Below are positions 55,419 through 63,638 of a stretch of 64,000 bases of DNA, piece by piece. This DNA is from Caulobacter zeae. Its GTDB lineage: Bacteria; Pseudomonadota; Alphaproteobacteria; Caulobacterales; Caulobacteraceae. Numbering within the stretch: the first letter of the stretch is position 1; the number at the start of each line of letters is the position of its first letter. Below the pieces are notes generated by a model that worked only from the letters and a program-made list of their open reading frames with translations, did no database searches and was not told where the DNA came from. The stretch is from assembly GCF_002858925.1 (NCBI RefSeq), contig NZ_PJRS01000008.1, positions 1 to 64,000 on the forward strand, given 5' to 3'. The position numbers and the translations under genes were made by a program.

Positions 55419-56204
55419 GTGCAGCAGCCGACCGAGATCATCGTCCTCAGCGACGGCCCGGCCAACATCATCGAAGGCGCCTGGCCCGACCGCACGATCG
55501 ACCAGGTCACGCGCGCCGAACTGCACGCCTTCCGTGTCGAGGCCCCCAGGGGCCGGGTGCTGGTCTGCGCCGGCGGCGGCTATCTGCGGCTGATGCACGA
55601 CCGCGAGGGCGTCGAGGCGGCGCTGTGGCTGAACGGCCTTGGCTACGACGCCTATGTGCTGGCCCACCGCCTGCCGGGCGCGGCGAGCCCCGACGGGGTC
55701 TGGCCCTTCGACATCGCCCTGACCGACGGCCTCTCGGCCCTGGAGAAGATCCCCAACGACCTGCCGCGCTTCGTGCTGGGCCTGTCGTCGGGCGGGCACC
55801 TGGCCGGAACCCTTGCCTGCCAGCCGGGCGCGAACCTTGCCGGCGTGCTGATCACCTACGCCCCGATCAACGCCAACCACCGCGACTACAAGGCCCCGGC
55901 CGGCAAGCCCGACTATCCGCCCGTGGAAAAGCAGGCCTTCTACGACGCCTGGCCGATCGGCATCGCGGCGCAGCCGCACGGCGTGCCCGCCTGCCCGGTG
56001 TTCCTGGCCTACGCCCTGCTGGACGAGATGGTGCCGGTCGAGCATGCGCTGAACTTCATCACGACCGCCCGCGACCTGAAGCTGGATCTGGACGCCCACG
56101 TCTTCGGCCAGGCCCCGCACGGCTTCGCCCTGCGCGAACTGGCCGGCACGCAAGGGAGCTGGCCCGAGGTGGCGGCGCGGTGGATGGCGGCGAAGGCGGG
56201 GTAA
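55419..56204 (+). CDS. Alpha/beta hydrolase (dienelactone hydrolase/esterase-lipase type)
   Basis: 261 residues from a GTG at 55419 with AGGAG seven nt upstream. The nucleophile elbow is VLGLSSGGHLAG, with S123 in GxSxG. AGGGYLRLMHDREG is the oxyanion-hole region, and the catalytic Asp and His lie in LLDEMVPVEHAL and GQAPHGFAL. The layout resembles acetyl esterase/acetylxylan-type enzymes. No signal peptide. Substrate unknown. It is convergent with the HPr gene. Confidence 0.88.
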   Translation: MQQPTEIIVLSDGPANIIEGAWPDRTIDQVTRAELHAFRVEAPRGRVLVCAGGGYLRLMHDREGVEAALWLNGLGYDAYVLAHRLPGAASPDGVWPFDIALTDGLSALEKIPNDLPRFVLGLSSGGHLAGTLACQPGANLAGVLITYAPINANHRDYKAPAGKPDYPPVEKQAFYDAWPIGIAAQPHGVPACPVFLAYALLDEMVPVEHALNFITTARDLKLDLDAHVFGQAPHGFALRELAGTQGSWPEVAARWMAAKAG

Positions 56205-56209
56205 GTCCC

Positions 56210-56488
56210 CTACCGCTCCTCGTCGAAGCGGTTGCCGACCAGCTCGACCAGGGCGTCGACGGCGGCTTCGGCCTCGGGGCCTTCGGCGGCGATGTCGATG
56301 GTCGAGCCGATGCCGGCGGCCAGCATCATCAGGCCCATGATCGAGCGGGCGTCGACGCTGGAGCCCTCGCGGGCGACGGTGACCTCGGCGTCGAAGCCCG
56401 AGGCCAGCTTGACGAACTTGGCCGAGGCCCGGGCGTGCAGCCCGCGCTCGTTGACGATCTCGACCGTGGCTGCCGCCGTTCGACTCAT
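56210..56488 (-). CDS. HPr family phosphocarrier protein
   Basis: 92 residues. The phospho-acceptor H18 is in NERGLHARASAKFV, and the regulatory serine S49 in DARSIMGLMMLAAG would be the HprK target. With no sugar permease in the window, it serves regulation (nitrogen-type PTS) rather than sugar uptake. It is the last gene of the ChvI-ChvG-HprK-EIIA-HPr block; its ATG overlaps the EIIA stop by 4 bp. The C-terminal ELVGNRFDEER is usual in alphaproteobacteria. Confidence 0.95.
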   Translation of the reverse strand: MSRTAAATVEIVNERGLHARASAKFVKLASGFDAEVTVAREGSSVDARSIMGLMMLAAGIGSTIDIAAEGPEAEAAVDALVELVGNRFDEER

Positions 56489-56889
56489 TTTTCTCCCGCC
56501 AGCACGTAGGAGGCCACGGAGATGTATTTGCGTCCAGCCTCCTGGGCGTGGGCGACGCAGGCGTCCAGGTCGTCGCGAGTGCGGACGCTGGCCAGCTTGA
56601 TCAGCATCGGCAAGTTCAGGCCGGCGATGACCTCGGCCTTGGTCTGCTCCATCACCGAGATGGCCAGGTTGCTGGGCGTGCCGCCGAACATGTCGGTCAG
56701 CAGGATGACCCCGGCGCCGTCGTCGACGGCGGCGCAGGCCTTCAGGATGTCCGACCGGCGACGCTCCATGTCGTCTTCCGGCCCGATGCAGATGGCCTTC
56801 ACCGCGGTCTGCGGCCCCACCACATGCTCCATGGCGGAAACGAATTCCTCCGCCAAACGCCCGTGCGTGACGATCACGAGCCCGATCAT
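56485..56889 (-). CDS. PTS EIIA component, mannose family
   Basis: 134 residues, EIIA-Man fold. The phosphorylated histidine is H9 (MIGLVIVTHGRLAEE). VILLTDMFGGTPSNLAI is the family core. There is no EIIB/IIC gene in the window, so it is probably a regulatory EIIA that receives phosphate from HPr. It is 75 bp downstream of hprK and overlaps the HPr gene by 4 bp. In Sinorhizobium and Brucella the same trio controls carbon and stress responses. Confidence 0.93.
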   Translation of the reverse strand: MIGLVIVTHGRLAEEFVSAMEHVVGPQTAVKAICIGPEDDMERRRSDILKACAAVDDGAGVILLTDMFGGTPSNLAISVMEQTKAEVIAGLNLPMLIKLASVRTRDDLDACVAHAQEAGRKYISVASYVLAGEK

Positions 56890-56964
56890 GCCTGGTCTCT
56901 CAAACGGGATCCCCTTCGCCCGATACGGCAGGGAGGCGCCGCGCGGGTCGCCTTGATACGCTTG

Positions 56965-57399
56965 TTAGGGGGCGACTCCAAGATGCTCCAGCATCCTGGC
57001 GATCTTCGCGGGCGCAGCGGGCTCCAGCGGCCACAGCTCGAAAGCCGGCAAATCCAACCCTAGAAGGCGTTCGGTGCGGGTCGGAGGCAAGCGTTCGATC
57101 CGTGAAGGATCGTCGACGCAGCGCACCAGGAGGGTGATTTCGGCTAGCGGAAGGGCCGGTTCGGTCACGATTCCAAAGCCGCGGACCTCCATCCGGCCCT
57201 TCAGCGGATCGGGCGCGCGGCCATAGAGCCGGCCGTCGGAAACGAAGGTCACCACCCGGTCGTCGGCCACCAGTCGGAAACCCGCCTCCAGCGCCCGCAG
57301 GGCCAGGTCGCTCTTGCCGGCGCCCGAAGCGCCCTCGATCAGCACGCCGCGCCAAAGGCCGCCGACCCGACGCGCCACGAGGCCCGCATGGCGGATCAT
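56965..57399 (-). CDS. hprK: HPr kinase/phosphorylase (short alphaproteobacterial form)
   Basis: 144 residues. The Walker A P-loop GASGAGKSDLAL (K29, S30) and LRCVDDPSRIERLPP are present. The N-terminal domain of the Bacillus enzyme (about 130 residues) is missing, as is usual in alphaproteobacteria. It phosphorylates HPr on serine and reverses this, linking metabolic state to the PTS. Its ATG overlaps the ChvG stop by 4 bp, so it is translated with the histidine kinase. Confidence 0.93.
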   Translation of the reverse strand: MIRHAGLVARRVGGLWRGVLIEGASGAGKSDLALRALEAGFRLVADDRVVTFVSDGRLYGRAPDPLKGRMEVRGFGIVTEPALPLAEITLLVRCVDDPSRIERLPPTRTERLLGLDLPAFELWPLEPAAPAKIARMLEHLGVAP

Positions 57400-59069
57400 T
57401 CGCGCGTCCCGTGGCCATGATGGTGGCCGTGATGGTGCCCGTCGCGGCCTTCGCGATGCTCGGGCAGTTCGACCACGAAACGCGCGCCGGCCACCGCGCC
57501 GGCCTCGTCCTGGCGGTTCTCGGCGTGGATCCGGCCGCCGTGCGCCTCGACGATCTGGCGGGCGATCGACAGGCCAAGGCCCGAATTGCCGCCGAACGCC
57601 CGGCCCTTGGGGCGCGAGGTATAGAAGCGCTCGAAGATGGTCTCGAGGTTGTCGGGCGGAATGCCGGGGCCGTCGTCGTCGATCGTCACGACCAGGCGGC
57701 CGTTCTGGCGCACCAGGCCGACCCGCACCTCGCCGTCGCCGGCGCTGAACGAGCGGGCGTTGTCGATCAGGTTGCGGAACACCTGGCCGACCGGGATCTC
57801 GCGGGCCATCACCCGCGACGCGCCCGTCGGCGCGCCGGTCAGGCGCACGCGGACGCTGAACGGCGGCTCCTCGCCGCGCACCTGGGCCTCGTAGATGCTG
57901 GCGGTCTCGGTCAGCAGGCGGGCCAGGTCGATCGGCTTGGGCAGTTCGCGCGACAGTTCTGCGTCCAGCCGCGAGGCGTTGGAGATGTCGGTCACCAGCC
58001 GGTCCAGGCGGCCGACGTCCTGTTGCAGTATGCCCAGCAGCCTCTGGCGGGCCTTGGTCTCGGTGACGAGATCGAGGGTCTCGATGGCCGAGCGGATCGA
58101 GGTCAGCGGGTTCTTGATCTCGTGGGCCACGTCGGCGGCGAAGCGCTCGATGGCCCCCATCCGCTCGGACAGGGCCTCGGTCATCTCCTCCAGCGACCTG
58201 GAGAGGTCGCCGATCTCGTCGTTGCGGCGCGAGATATCGGGCAGACTGATGGCCCGTGCGCCCTCCAGGCGCACGTGGTCGGCGGCCCGGGCCATGCGCA
58301 GCACCGGCTGGGCCACCAGGCGGTGCAGCAGCACCGACGACACCAGCACCGCGCCCACGGCCACCAGCACGAAGGGCAGCAGGGCCTTGCGCTCGGCGCC
58401 GATGATCTCGTCGACGTCGCCGGCCTCGACGGTCAGCACGCCCAGCACGGCGCGGACGTGCTGGATCGGGATCGACACCGACACGACCCGCTCGCCGTTC
58501 TCGGCCAGCCGCACCTGCTTGACGGTTTCGCCCATGCGGGCGCGCTCGATTTCCTGCTCGAACTCGGCCTTGGCCCGCTCGAGGGCGCGCGGCTTGGCGT
58601 CCTTGTCCTGTAGCGAGAGCTTGAAGCCGTTGTCGCCCGACTTGCGGGCCGGCGGCAGCACCTTCCACTCGACCCGGTCCTCGACCAGGTAGGAATCGGC
58701 CAGCAGCCGGCCTTCGCCGTCATACAGGCGGGCGCGCTGGGAATGGCCGCTGAAGAACGACTGCAAAATATCGTTGGCCGCCGCCACGTCGAGCGCCGGC
58801 TCGGGCTCGCCCACGGTGGCGGCCCGTTCGATGATGTTGGCGATCAGTTCGCCCTGGGTGCTGAGGCTGTCGATCCGGGCGTTGATCAGGCCGCTGCGCA
58901 GCTCGTTGAGCACCAGGGCCCCGACCACCAGTATGGCCAGGGCCAGCAGGTTCAGGCCGATGATCAGCCGCCCCAGCCGCGAGGCGCGCGGCCAGGTCAG
59001 CCGCCGCCGGTCGCGCGGCCCCGCCTCGGGCCCGGCCTCAGGCTTCGCGGTAGCGGTAGCCGACGCCAT
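57396..59069 (-). CDS. chvG: Sensor histidine kinase ChvG
   Basis: 557 residues from the ATG at 59069, which overlaps the chvI stop by 32 bp. Two membrane helices (about residues 34-57 and 245-272) flank a periplasmic sensor of about 190 residues. The HAMP linker follows, then the phospho-acceptor H in [16 protein letters not shown], and the ATPase motifs DNARSF and [18 protein letters not shown]. ChvG (ExoS) senses acid and envelope stress and phosphorylates ChvI. The last 13 residues are a His-Gly tail ([13 protein letters not shown]), unusual for the family. It ends in the hprK start. Confidence 0.95.
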   Translation of the reverse strand: MASATATAKPEAGPEAGPRDRRRLTWPRASRLGRLIIGLNLLALAILVVGALVLNELRSGLINARIDSLSTQGELIANIIERAATVGEPEPALDVAAANDILQSFFSGHSQRARLYDGEGRLLADSYLVEDRVEWKVLPPARKSGDNGFKLSLQDKDAKPRALERAKAEFEQEIERARMGETVKQVRLAENGERVVSVSIPIQHVRAVLGVLTVEAGDVDEIIGAERKALLPFVLVAVGAVLVSSVLLHRLVAQPVLRMARAADHVRLEGARAISLPDISRRNDEIGDLSRSLEEMTEALSERMGAIERFAADVAHEIKNPLTSIRSAIETLDLVTETKARQRLLGILQQDVGRLDRLVTDISNASRLDAELSRELPKPIDLARLLTETASIYEAQVRGEEPPFSVRVRLTGAPTGASRVMAREIPVGQVFRNLIDNARSFSAGDGEVRVGLVRQNGRLVVTIDDDGPGIPPDNLETIFERFYTSRPKGRAFGGNSGLGLSIARQIVEAHGGRIHAENRQDEAGAVAGARFVVELPEHREGRDGHHHGHHHGHGTRE

Positions 59070-59751
59070 ACAGGGTTTCGATGGAATCAAACTCCGGGTC
59101 CACCTGGCGGAACTTCTTGCGCATCCGCTTGATGTGGCTGTCGATGGTGCGGTCGTCGACATAGACCTGATCGTCGTAGGCGGCGTCCATCAGGTTGTCG
59201 CGGCTCTTCACGAAGCCGGGACGCTGGGCCAGCGATTGCAGCAGCAGGAACTCGGTGACCGTCAGGCGCACCGGCTTGCCGTCCCACAGGCTGTCGTGAC
59301 GAGCCGGGTCGAGCGTCAGCTTGCCGCGCTTCATGACCTTTGAGCCGGCGGCGCCGGCCGGACCGGGCGCGGCCGGGTCCTCCTCGTCGGGACGGGCCCG
59401 GCGCAGGACGGCCTTGACGCGTTCGAGCAGCAGGCGCTGGCTGAACGGCTTGTGCATATAGTCGTCGGCCCCGAGGTTGAAGCCGAGGATCTCGTCGATC
59501 TCGTCGTCCTTCGAGGTCAGCATGATGACCGGCGTCTCGGAGGACTGGCGCAGGCGGCGCAGCACTTCCATGCCGTCCATGCGCGGCATCTTGACGTCGA
59601 GGATCACGAGGTCCGGCGGATTGCTCTCCACCGCCTCGAGACCCGAGACGCCGTCGTAATAGGCCTTCACTGTGTGGCCGTGGCTCTCCAGGGCCAGGGA
59701 GACCGAAGCGACGATGTTCTCGTCGTCGTCGATGAGCGTGATCTCGGCCAA
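59038..59751 (-). CDS. chvI: Response regulator ChvI
   Basis: 237 residues from a TTG at 59751, chosen because GGAGGA lies 9 nt upstream and the receiver begins [16 protein letters not shown] as in homologues. The phospho-acceptor D52 is in [12 protein letters not shown], the switch Thr in [10 protein letters not shown] and Lys in MHKPFSQ. A winged-helix OmpR/PhoB DNA-binding domain follows, with [18 protein letters not shown] Gly/Pro/Ala-rich linker joins the two. It is the partner of ChvG, whose gene starts inside its 3' end. It controls envelope and stress genes. Confidence 0.96.
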   Translation of the reverse strand: MAEITLIDDDENIVASVSLALESHGHTVKAYYDGVSGLEAVESNPPDLVILDVKMPRMDGMEVLRRLRQSSETPVIMLTSKDDEIDEILGFNLGADDYMHKPFSQRLLLERVKAVLRRARPDEEDPAAPGPAGAAGSKVMKRGKLTLDPARHDSLWDGKPVRLTVTEFLLLQSLAQRPGFVKSRDNLMDAAYDDQVYVDDRTIDSHIKRMRKKFRQVDPEFDSIETLYGVGYRYREA

Positions 59752-59981
59752 GCCGTCTATTCCTCCGAATACCTTCCAGGCGATCCTATCGACCACCGCG
59801 CCCCGCTACAACGCACGGAGCGGCCAAGCTTTCCATCGTGTCTTTTCAAACCCTATTGCGGCCGGGGCGTGGCGGGCTTGGACACAGTTGCGGCAGCGGC
59901 GCCGAACGATGGTCTTCGCCCTTCAACCTCGCCTTAAGGTCTCGCAAGTCATAGTCACGATCCAGGAGCCCCATAAAGCCC

Positions 59982-61688
59982 ATGAGCGACCAGGTCCATT
60001 ACGAGCTATTCGTGCGCCGCAAGGTCGGCGCGCAATGGACTCTGGACATGGCCACCGAGATCCGCAGCCACGCTTTGGCCCAGGCCGAGGAAGTGCTGAA
60101 CTCGGGGCGCGCGGTCGCCGTGCGGGTCTCGAAAGAGACCCTGGACCCCGAAACCCGCGAATATCGCTCCATCTCGATCTTCACCAAGGGCATGGTCGAC
60201 GGCGGCAAGCCGAAGAAGCCGGTGGAAGAGATGGAGCCGCTGTGCGTGCAGCCGGCCGACCTCTACACCGCCCACGCCCGCGACCGCATCGGCCGCCTGC
60301 TGGAAAGTTGGCTGCAACGCCACAAGGCCACGCCGTTCGAGCTGCTGCACCGTCCCGACCTGGTCGAGAAGCTGGAAGCCTCCGGCACCGACCTGCAACA
60401 CGCCCTGCAGAAGATCGCCATTCCCGAGGCCGAGGCCCGGGGCATGTCGGTCCACGAGCTGATCCGCAACTTCCAGGGCCTGGTCGAGCGCTCGGTCGCC
60501 AACCTGATGAAGGCCTTCAAGAAGGGCCAGCTGCCGGACCTCGACAAGGAAGGTTTCGCGAAAGCCGCCGAGCGCCTGGCCGCCGACCCTGATCGCGCCT
60601 TCCTGCTGGGGGCCGGCGTCGCCGCCTCGATCGCCCCGGCCAAGGACTGGAGCGAGAAGATCGCCCGCCTGCTCGACCTGGCCGACGCCGCGCCGGCCGA
60701 GCCCAAGGCCCGCGCCGCCGCCCTGGCCGCCATCGAGACGCCGCTGGCCGAGATCATCGGCTCCAAGGCCGGCATGGCCGACCTGCTCAACACGGCCGAC
60801 GACCTGGGCGCGACCCTGGCGGCCATGACCCGCCTGGCCGGCGGCTCGCAGGTCGAGATGTTGATCAAGGTCGAGGCCAGCGTCCGCAACTGCATGCCCG
60901 AGCTGTCGGGCACGGCCAAGCGCCTGGGCCAGTGGCTGTGCGGCGACAACTTCCCCACCGTCCGCGCCTCGATCGCCCGCCGGGTGCTCAAGGAGCTGAA
61001 CGGCGTGCGCCGGCTGAAGCCGACCGACGCCGAGAGTGAAATCGAGCACCTGCGCGCCCTGGCGATGAGCCTGACGGCCGCCGCGGGCCGCATCCTGCCG
61101 GCCGAGGACATCACCGCGGCCTTCACCACCCGCTCCAAGACCCTGCTCAACGGCGACTTCATCGAGGCCCTGCTGGGTCGCGACCGCTCGGCCCGCGAGG
61201 AGATCGTCATGCTGATCCGCCTGGCCGAGAACGTCATGGGGGCGGTCAACAAGCGCCACGCCGCACGCTGGCTGTCGGCCAACATCCAGGCCATGCGCTT
61301 CGAAAAGGAGATGCGCCAGGGTCCCGACACCCCGTCGGTGAAGCTGGCCGCCCTGGCGGCGCTGCAGAAGTCGCTGACCCGCTCGGGCCTGGTGGTCGAG
61401 GACTATGGCCCGCTGTGCGCCAAGCTCGGCGAGGTCGGCGGCATGGTCGAGGCCGACGCCCGCCTGCTGTCGCTGCTGGCCCGCGCGCCCGCCCCCCTGC
61501 CCCAGCGCCTGGCCCTGCTGGCCAAGCTGGCGATGGGCGAGGCCGGCCCCACCGGCCCGGTCGCCGACCGCGCCCGGCTGGAGGCCCTGAAGCTGGCCCG
61601 CGCGCCCGAAGCCCGCGAAGCGCTGGCCGCAAGCCCTGAGACCCTCGACCTGCTCAAGGGCCTGGTGCAGCAGCAACAGGCGGCCTGA
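59982..61688 (+). CDS. Large helical protein of unknown function
   Basis: 568 residues, no signal peptide or membrane helix. An N-terminal mixed region (residues 1-75) with YELFVRRKVGAQWTLDM and RAVAVRVSKETLD precedes a long stretch of alpha-helix. The blocks GFAKAAERLAADPDRAFLLGAGVAA and AGGSQVEMLIKVEASVRNCMPEL suggest repeated helical hairpins. I recognise no domain; the pattern suggests a scaffold or HEAT-like protein. AGGAG lies 12 nt upstream of the ATG. Divergent from ChvI with 230 bp between; co-regulation is possible. Confidence 0.75.
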   Translation: MSDQVHYELFVRRKVGAQWTLDMATEIRSHALAQAEEVLNSGRAVAVRVSKETLDPETREYRSISIFTKGMVDGGKPKKPVEEMEPLCVQPADLYTAHARDRIGRLLESWLQRHKATPFELLHRPDLVEKLEASGTDLQHALQKIAIPEAEARGMSVHELIRNFQGLVERSVANLMKAFKKGQLPDLDKEGFAKAAERLAADPDRAFLLGAGVAASIAPAKDWSEKIARLLDLADAAPAEPKARAAALAAIETPLAEIIGSKAGMADLLNTADDLGATLAAMTRLAGGSQVEMLIKVEASVRNCMPELSGTAKRLGQWLCGDNFPTVRASIARRVLKELNGVRRLKPTDAESEIEHLRALAMSLTAAAGRILPAEDITAAFTTRSKTLLNGDFIEALLGRDRSAREEIVMLIRLAENVMGAVNKRHAARWLSANIQAMRFEKEMRQGPDTPSVKLAALAALQKSLTRSGLVVEDYGPLCAKLGEVGGMVEADARLLSLLARAPAPLPQRLALLAKLAMGEAGPTGPVADRARLEALKLARAPEAREALAASPETLDLLKGLVQQQQAA

Positions 61689-61756
61689 GGGCCCTTCCAA
61701 GCTTGTCCGCGCCCTGACGCGTCCCCAAATCCGGGCTCCCAGAGCACGGAGCCCAC

Positions 61757-62068
61757 ATGGCCGTCTTCAGCGTCTTCTATCCCGCCCACGAGGGCGCGAA
61801 GTTCGATCACGACTATTACAAGGCCGTGCATATCCCGCTGGCGCAGAAGGCCTTCGGCCCGACCGGCCTCGTCGACACGCGGATCCTGCGCGGCGTTCCC
61901 GGGCCGGACGGCTCGCCGCCGCCGTTCGTGGCCATGGTGCACCTGACATTCCGCGACGCCGCCGCGCTGCAAGCCTCGCTGGGCGGCCCCCATGCCCCCG
62001 CCGTCCAGGCCGACGTCGCCAACTTCACCGACATCACCCCGGTGATCCAGATCAGCGTCGAGCCGTAG
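61757..62068 (+). CDS. EthD family protein (first of tandem pair)
   Basis: 103 residues, dimeric alpha/beta-barrel (ferredoxin-like) fold of EthD. Core: MAVFSVFYPAHEGAKFDHDYY with the conserved D/H pair, then HIPLAQKAF and FVAMVHLTFRDAAALQASL. EthD was first seen with ethyl tert-butyl ether degradation but most members are of unknown function. A second copy, about half identical, starts 75 bp downstream. The upstream sequences of both contain AAGCTTG, consistent with tandem duplication. Confidence 0.88.
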   Translation: MAVFSVFYPAHEGAKFDHDYYKAVHIPLAQKAFGPTGLVDTRILRGVPGPDGSPPPFVAMVHLTFRDAAALQASLGGPHAPAVQADVANFTDITPVIQISVEP

Positions 62069-62142
62069 GGCGCCTGCAAGCTTGACCGGCGAGCGCGGGC
62101 GGCCAATCTGTCGGCCCGCTCGCGCGCCCTCAGGAACTCGTC

Positions 62143-62457
62143 ATGGCCTTCATCAGCATCGTCTACCCGGCCCGCGACGGCGCCCGCTTCGACCACGACT
62201 ACTATGCGAAGACCCACATCCGCATGGTGCGCGAAGCCCTGGCGGAGACCGGCCTGCTGGACGCCCGGGTGTTTCGCGGGGTGTCGACCCTGGACGGCGG
62301 CCCGCCCCCGTTCGTGGCCATGGCGCACCTGACCTTCCGCGACGAGGCCGCCATGCGCGCCTGCCTGGAAAGCCCGGTCGCGCCGAGCCTGCACGCCGAC
62401 GTGGCCAATTTCACCGACATCGCGCCGGTGATCGAGATCTACGCGGCGCCAGAATAA
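62143..62457 (+). CDS. EthD family protein (second of tandem pair)
   Basis: 104 residues, closely related to the upstream copy: it shares YPA, FDHDYY, PPPFVAM, HLTFRD and ADVANFTDI. Differences are concentrated in the first helix (AKTHIRMVREALAETG) and the middle. It could form a heterodimer with the first copy. A hairpin follows the stop. The two may be expressed together, but the 74-bp gap could hold a promoter. Confidence 0.88.
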   Translation: MAFISIVYPARDGARFDHDYYAKTHIRMVREALAETGLLDARVFRGVSTLDGGPPPFVAMAHLTFRDEAAMRACLESPVAPSLHADVANFTDIAPVIEIYAAPE

Positions 62458-62475
62458 CCTCTCCCAGGGGAGAGG
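62458..62475. terminator. Hairpin between convergent EthD and pseC genes
   Basis: CCTCTCCC (62458-62465) pairs with GGGAGAGG (62468-62475) with a two-base loop. It belongs to the same sequence type as the hairpins at 15488-15628. It starts inside the stop of the EthD gene and lies 3 bp from the pseC stop, so it can end both transcripts. Confidence 0.6.
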
Positions 62476-62477
62476 CT

Positions 62478-63638
62478 TCAGAGGGACAACGCCCGCGCCA
62501 GCGCCTCGACCACGCGCTCCGGATCCTCGTCGGCCATCCCCGGATAGAGCGGCAGGGTCAGGCAGCGGCCATACCAGGCGTCGGCGCCGGGCAGGTCGGC
62601 CAGGCCATACCGGTTCACGTAGTAAGGCTGGCGGTGCACGGGGATGTAGTGGACCTGCGTGCCGACCCCTTGAGCCTTCAGGCTTTCGACCACCGCCGCG
62701 CGGGTGGTCATGGCGGCTTCGAAATCGATCAACACGGTCAGCAGGTGCAGGGCCGGGTCGGACCACGAGGGGCTGGCGGCCAACCGCACCAGCGGCGACA
62801 GCGGCGCGAGCAGCGCCTGGTAGCGCGCCGTCAGGGTCCGCCGGCGCTCGACGAAGCGGTCCAGCTTGGCCAGTTGCGAGATCCCCAGGGCGCACAGGAC
62901 GTCGGGGATGCGGTAGTTGAAGCCGAGCTCGGGCATCTCGTAGACCCAGGGCTCGGCCCCGGCCGGACGCACCATGCCGTGGCCGCGCAAGGATCGGGCC
63001 TTGGCCGCCAAGGCCGCGTCGTTGGTGGTCAGCATGCCGCCCTCGCCGGTGGCGAGCGTCTTGACCGGATGGAACGAAAAGCTGGCGAAACTCGAATAGG
63101 CGCAGTCGCCGACCGGATGGGCCTCGTTTCCGAAGGTCGCGACCGAGCCCAGGGCGTGGGGCGCGTCCTCGACCAGCACCGCGCCGGCGGCGCTGGCCAT
63201 GGCCTTCAGCGCCGGCAGATCGCAGACGTCGCCGCGCAGATGCACCGGCAGCACGGCCCGTAACCGGCGGTCGCCCGCACGCGCCAGGGCGTCGGCCAGG
63301 GTGTCTGGGGTCATCAGGCCGCTGTCGGGGTCGACGTCCGCGAACACCACCTCGGCCCCGGCGTAGCGGGCGCAGTTGGCGGTGGCCAGGAAGGTCACCG
63401 ACGGGGCGATGCAGACGTCGCCTTCGTCGATCCCCAGGGCCATCATCGCCAGATGCAGGGTGGCCGTGCCATTGGAGACGGCGATGGCGTGCTGCGCCCC
63501 GACCTTGGCCTTGAAGGCCGTCTCGAAGGCCTCGACCGTCGGGCCTGTCGTCAGGAAGTCGGCGCGCAGAGCTTGGGCGACAGCGGCGATGTCGTCGTCC
63601 TCGATCGTCTGCCGACCGTAGGGGAGAAAGCCGCTCAT
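62478..63638 (-). CDS. pseC: UDP-4-amino-4,6-dideoxy-N-acetyl-beta-L-altrosamine transaminase (PseC/FlmB)
   Basis: 386 residues, DegT/DnrJ/EryC1 PLP aminotransferase. The Schiff-base lysine K193 is in SFSFHPVKTLATGEGGML. The N-terminal GRQTIEDDDIAAVAQAL and GPTVEAFETAF are typical of PseC. It aminates the 4-keto sugar made by PseB on the way to pseudaminic acid, used to glycosylate flagellin. In Caulobacter the pair is known as FlmA/FlmB. Its start overlaps the pseB stop by 4 bp. Convergent with the EthD pair. Confidence 0.94.
   Translation of the reverse strand: MSGFLPYGRQTIEDDDIAAVAQALRADFLTTGPTVEAFETAFKAKVGAQHAIAVSNGTATLHLAMMALGIDEGDVCIAPSVTFLATANCARYAGAEVVFADVDPDSGLMTPDTLADALARAGDRRLRAVLPVHLRGDVCDLPALKAMASAAGAVLVEDAPHALGSVATFGNEAHPVGDCAYSSFASFSFHPVKTLATGEGGMLTTNDAALAAKARSLRGHGMVRPAGAEPWVYEMPELGFNYRIPDVLCALGISQLAKLDRFVERRRTLTARYQALLAPLSPLVRLAASPSWSDPALHLLTVLIDFEAAMTTRAAVVESLKAQGVGTQVHYIPVHRQPYYVNRYGLADLPGADAWYGRCLTLPLYPGMADEDPERVVEALARALSL

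Noticed and set aside
54300-56153. 617-codon minus-strand frame over the end of the M16 gene and the hydrolase
   Set aside because: Crosses a terminator and two well-supported plus-strand genes; no recognisable protein.
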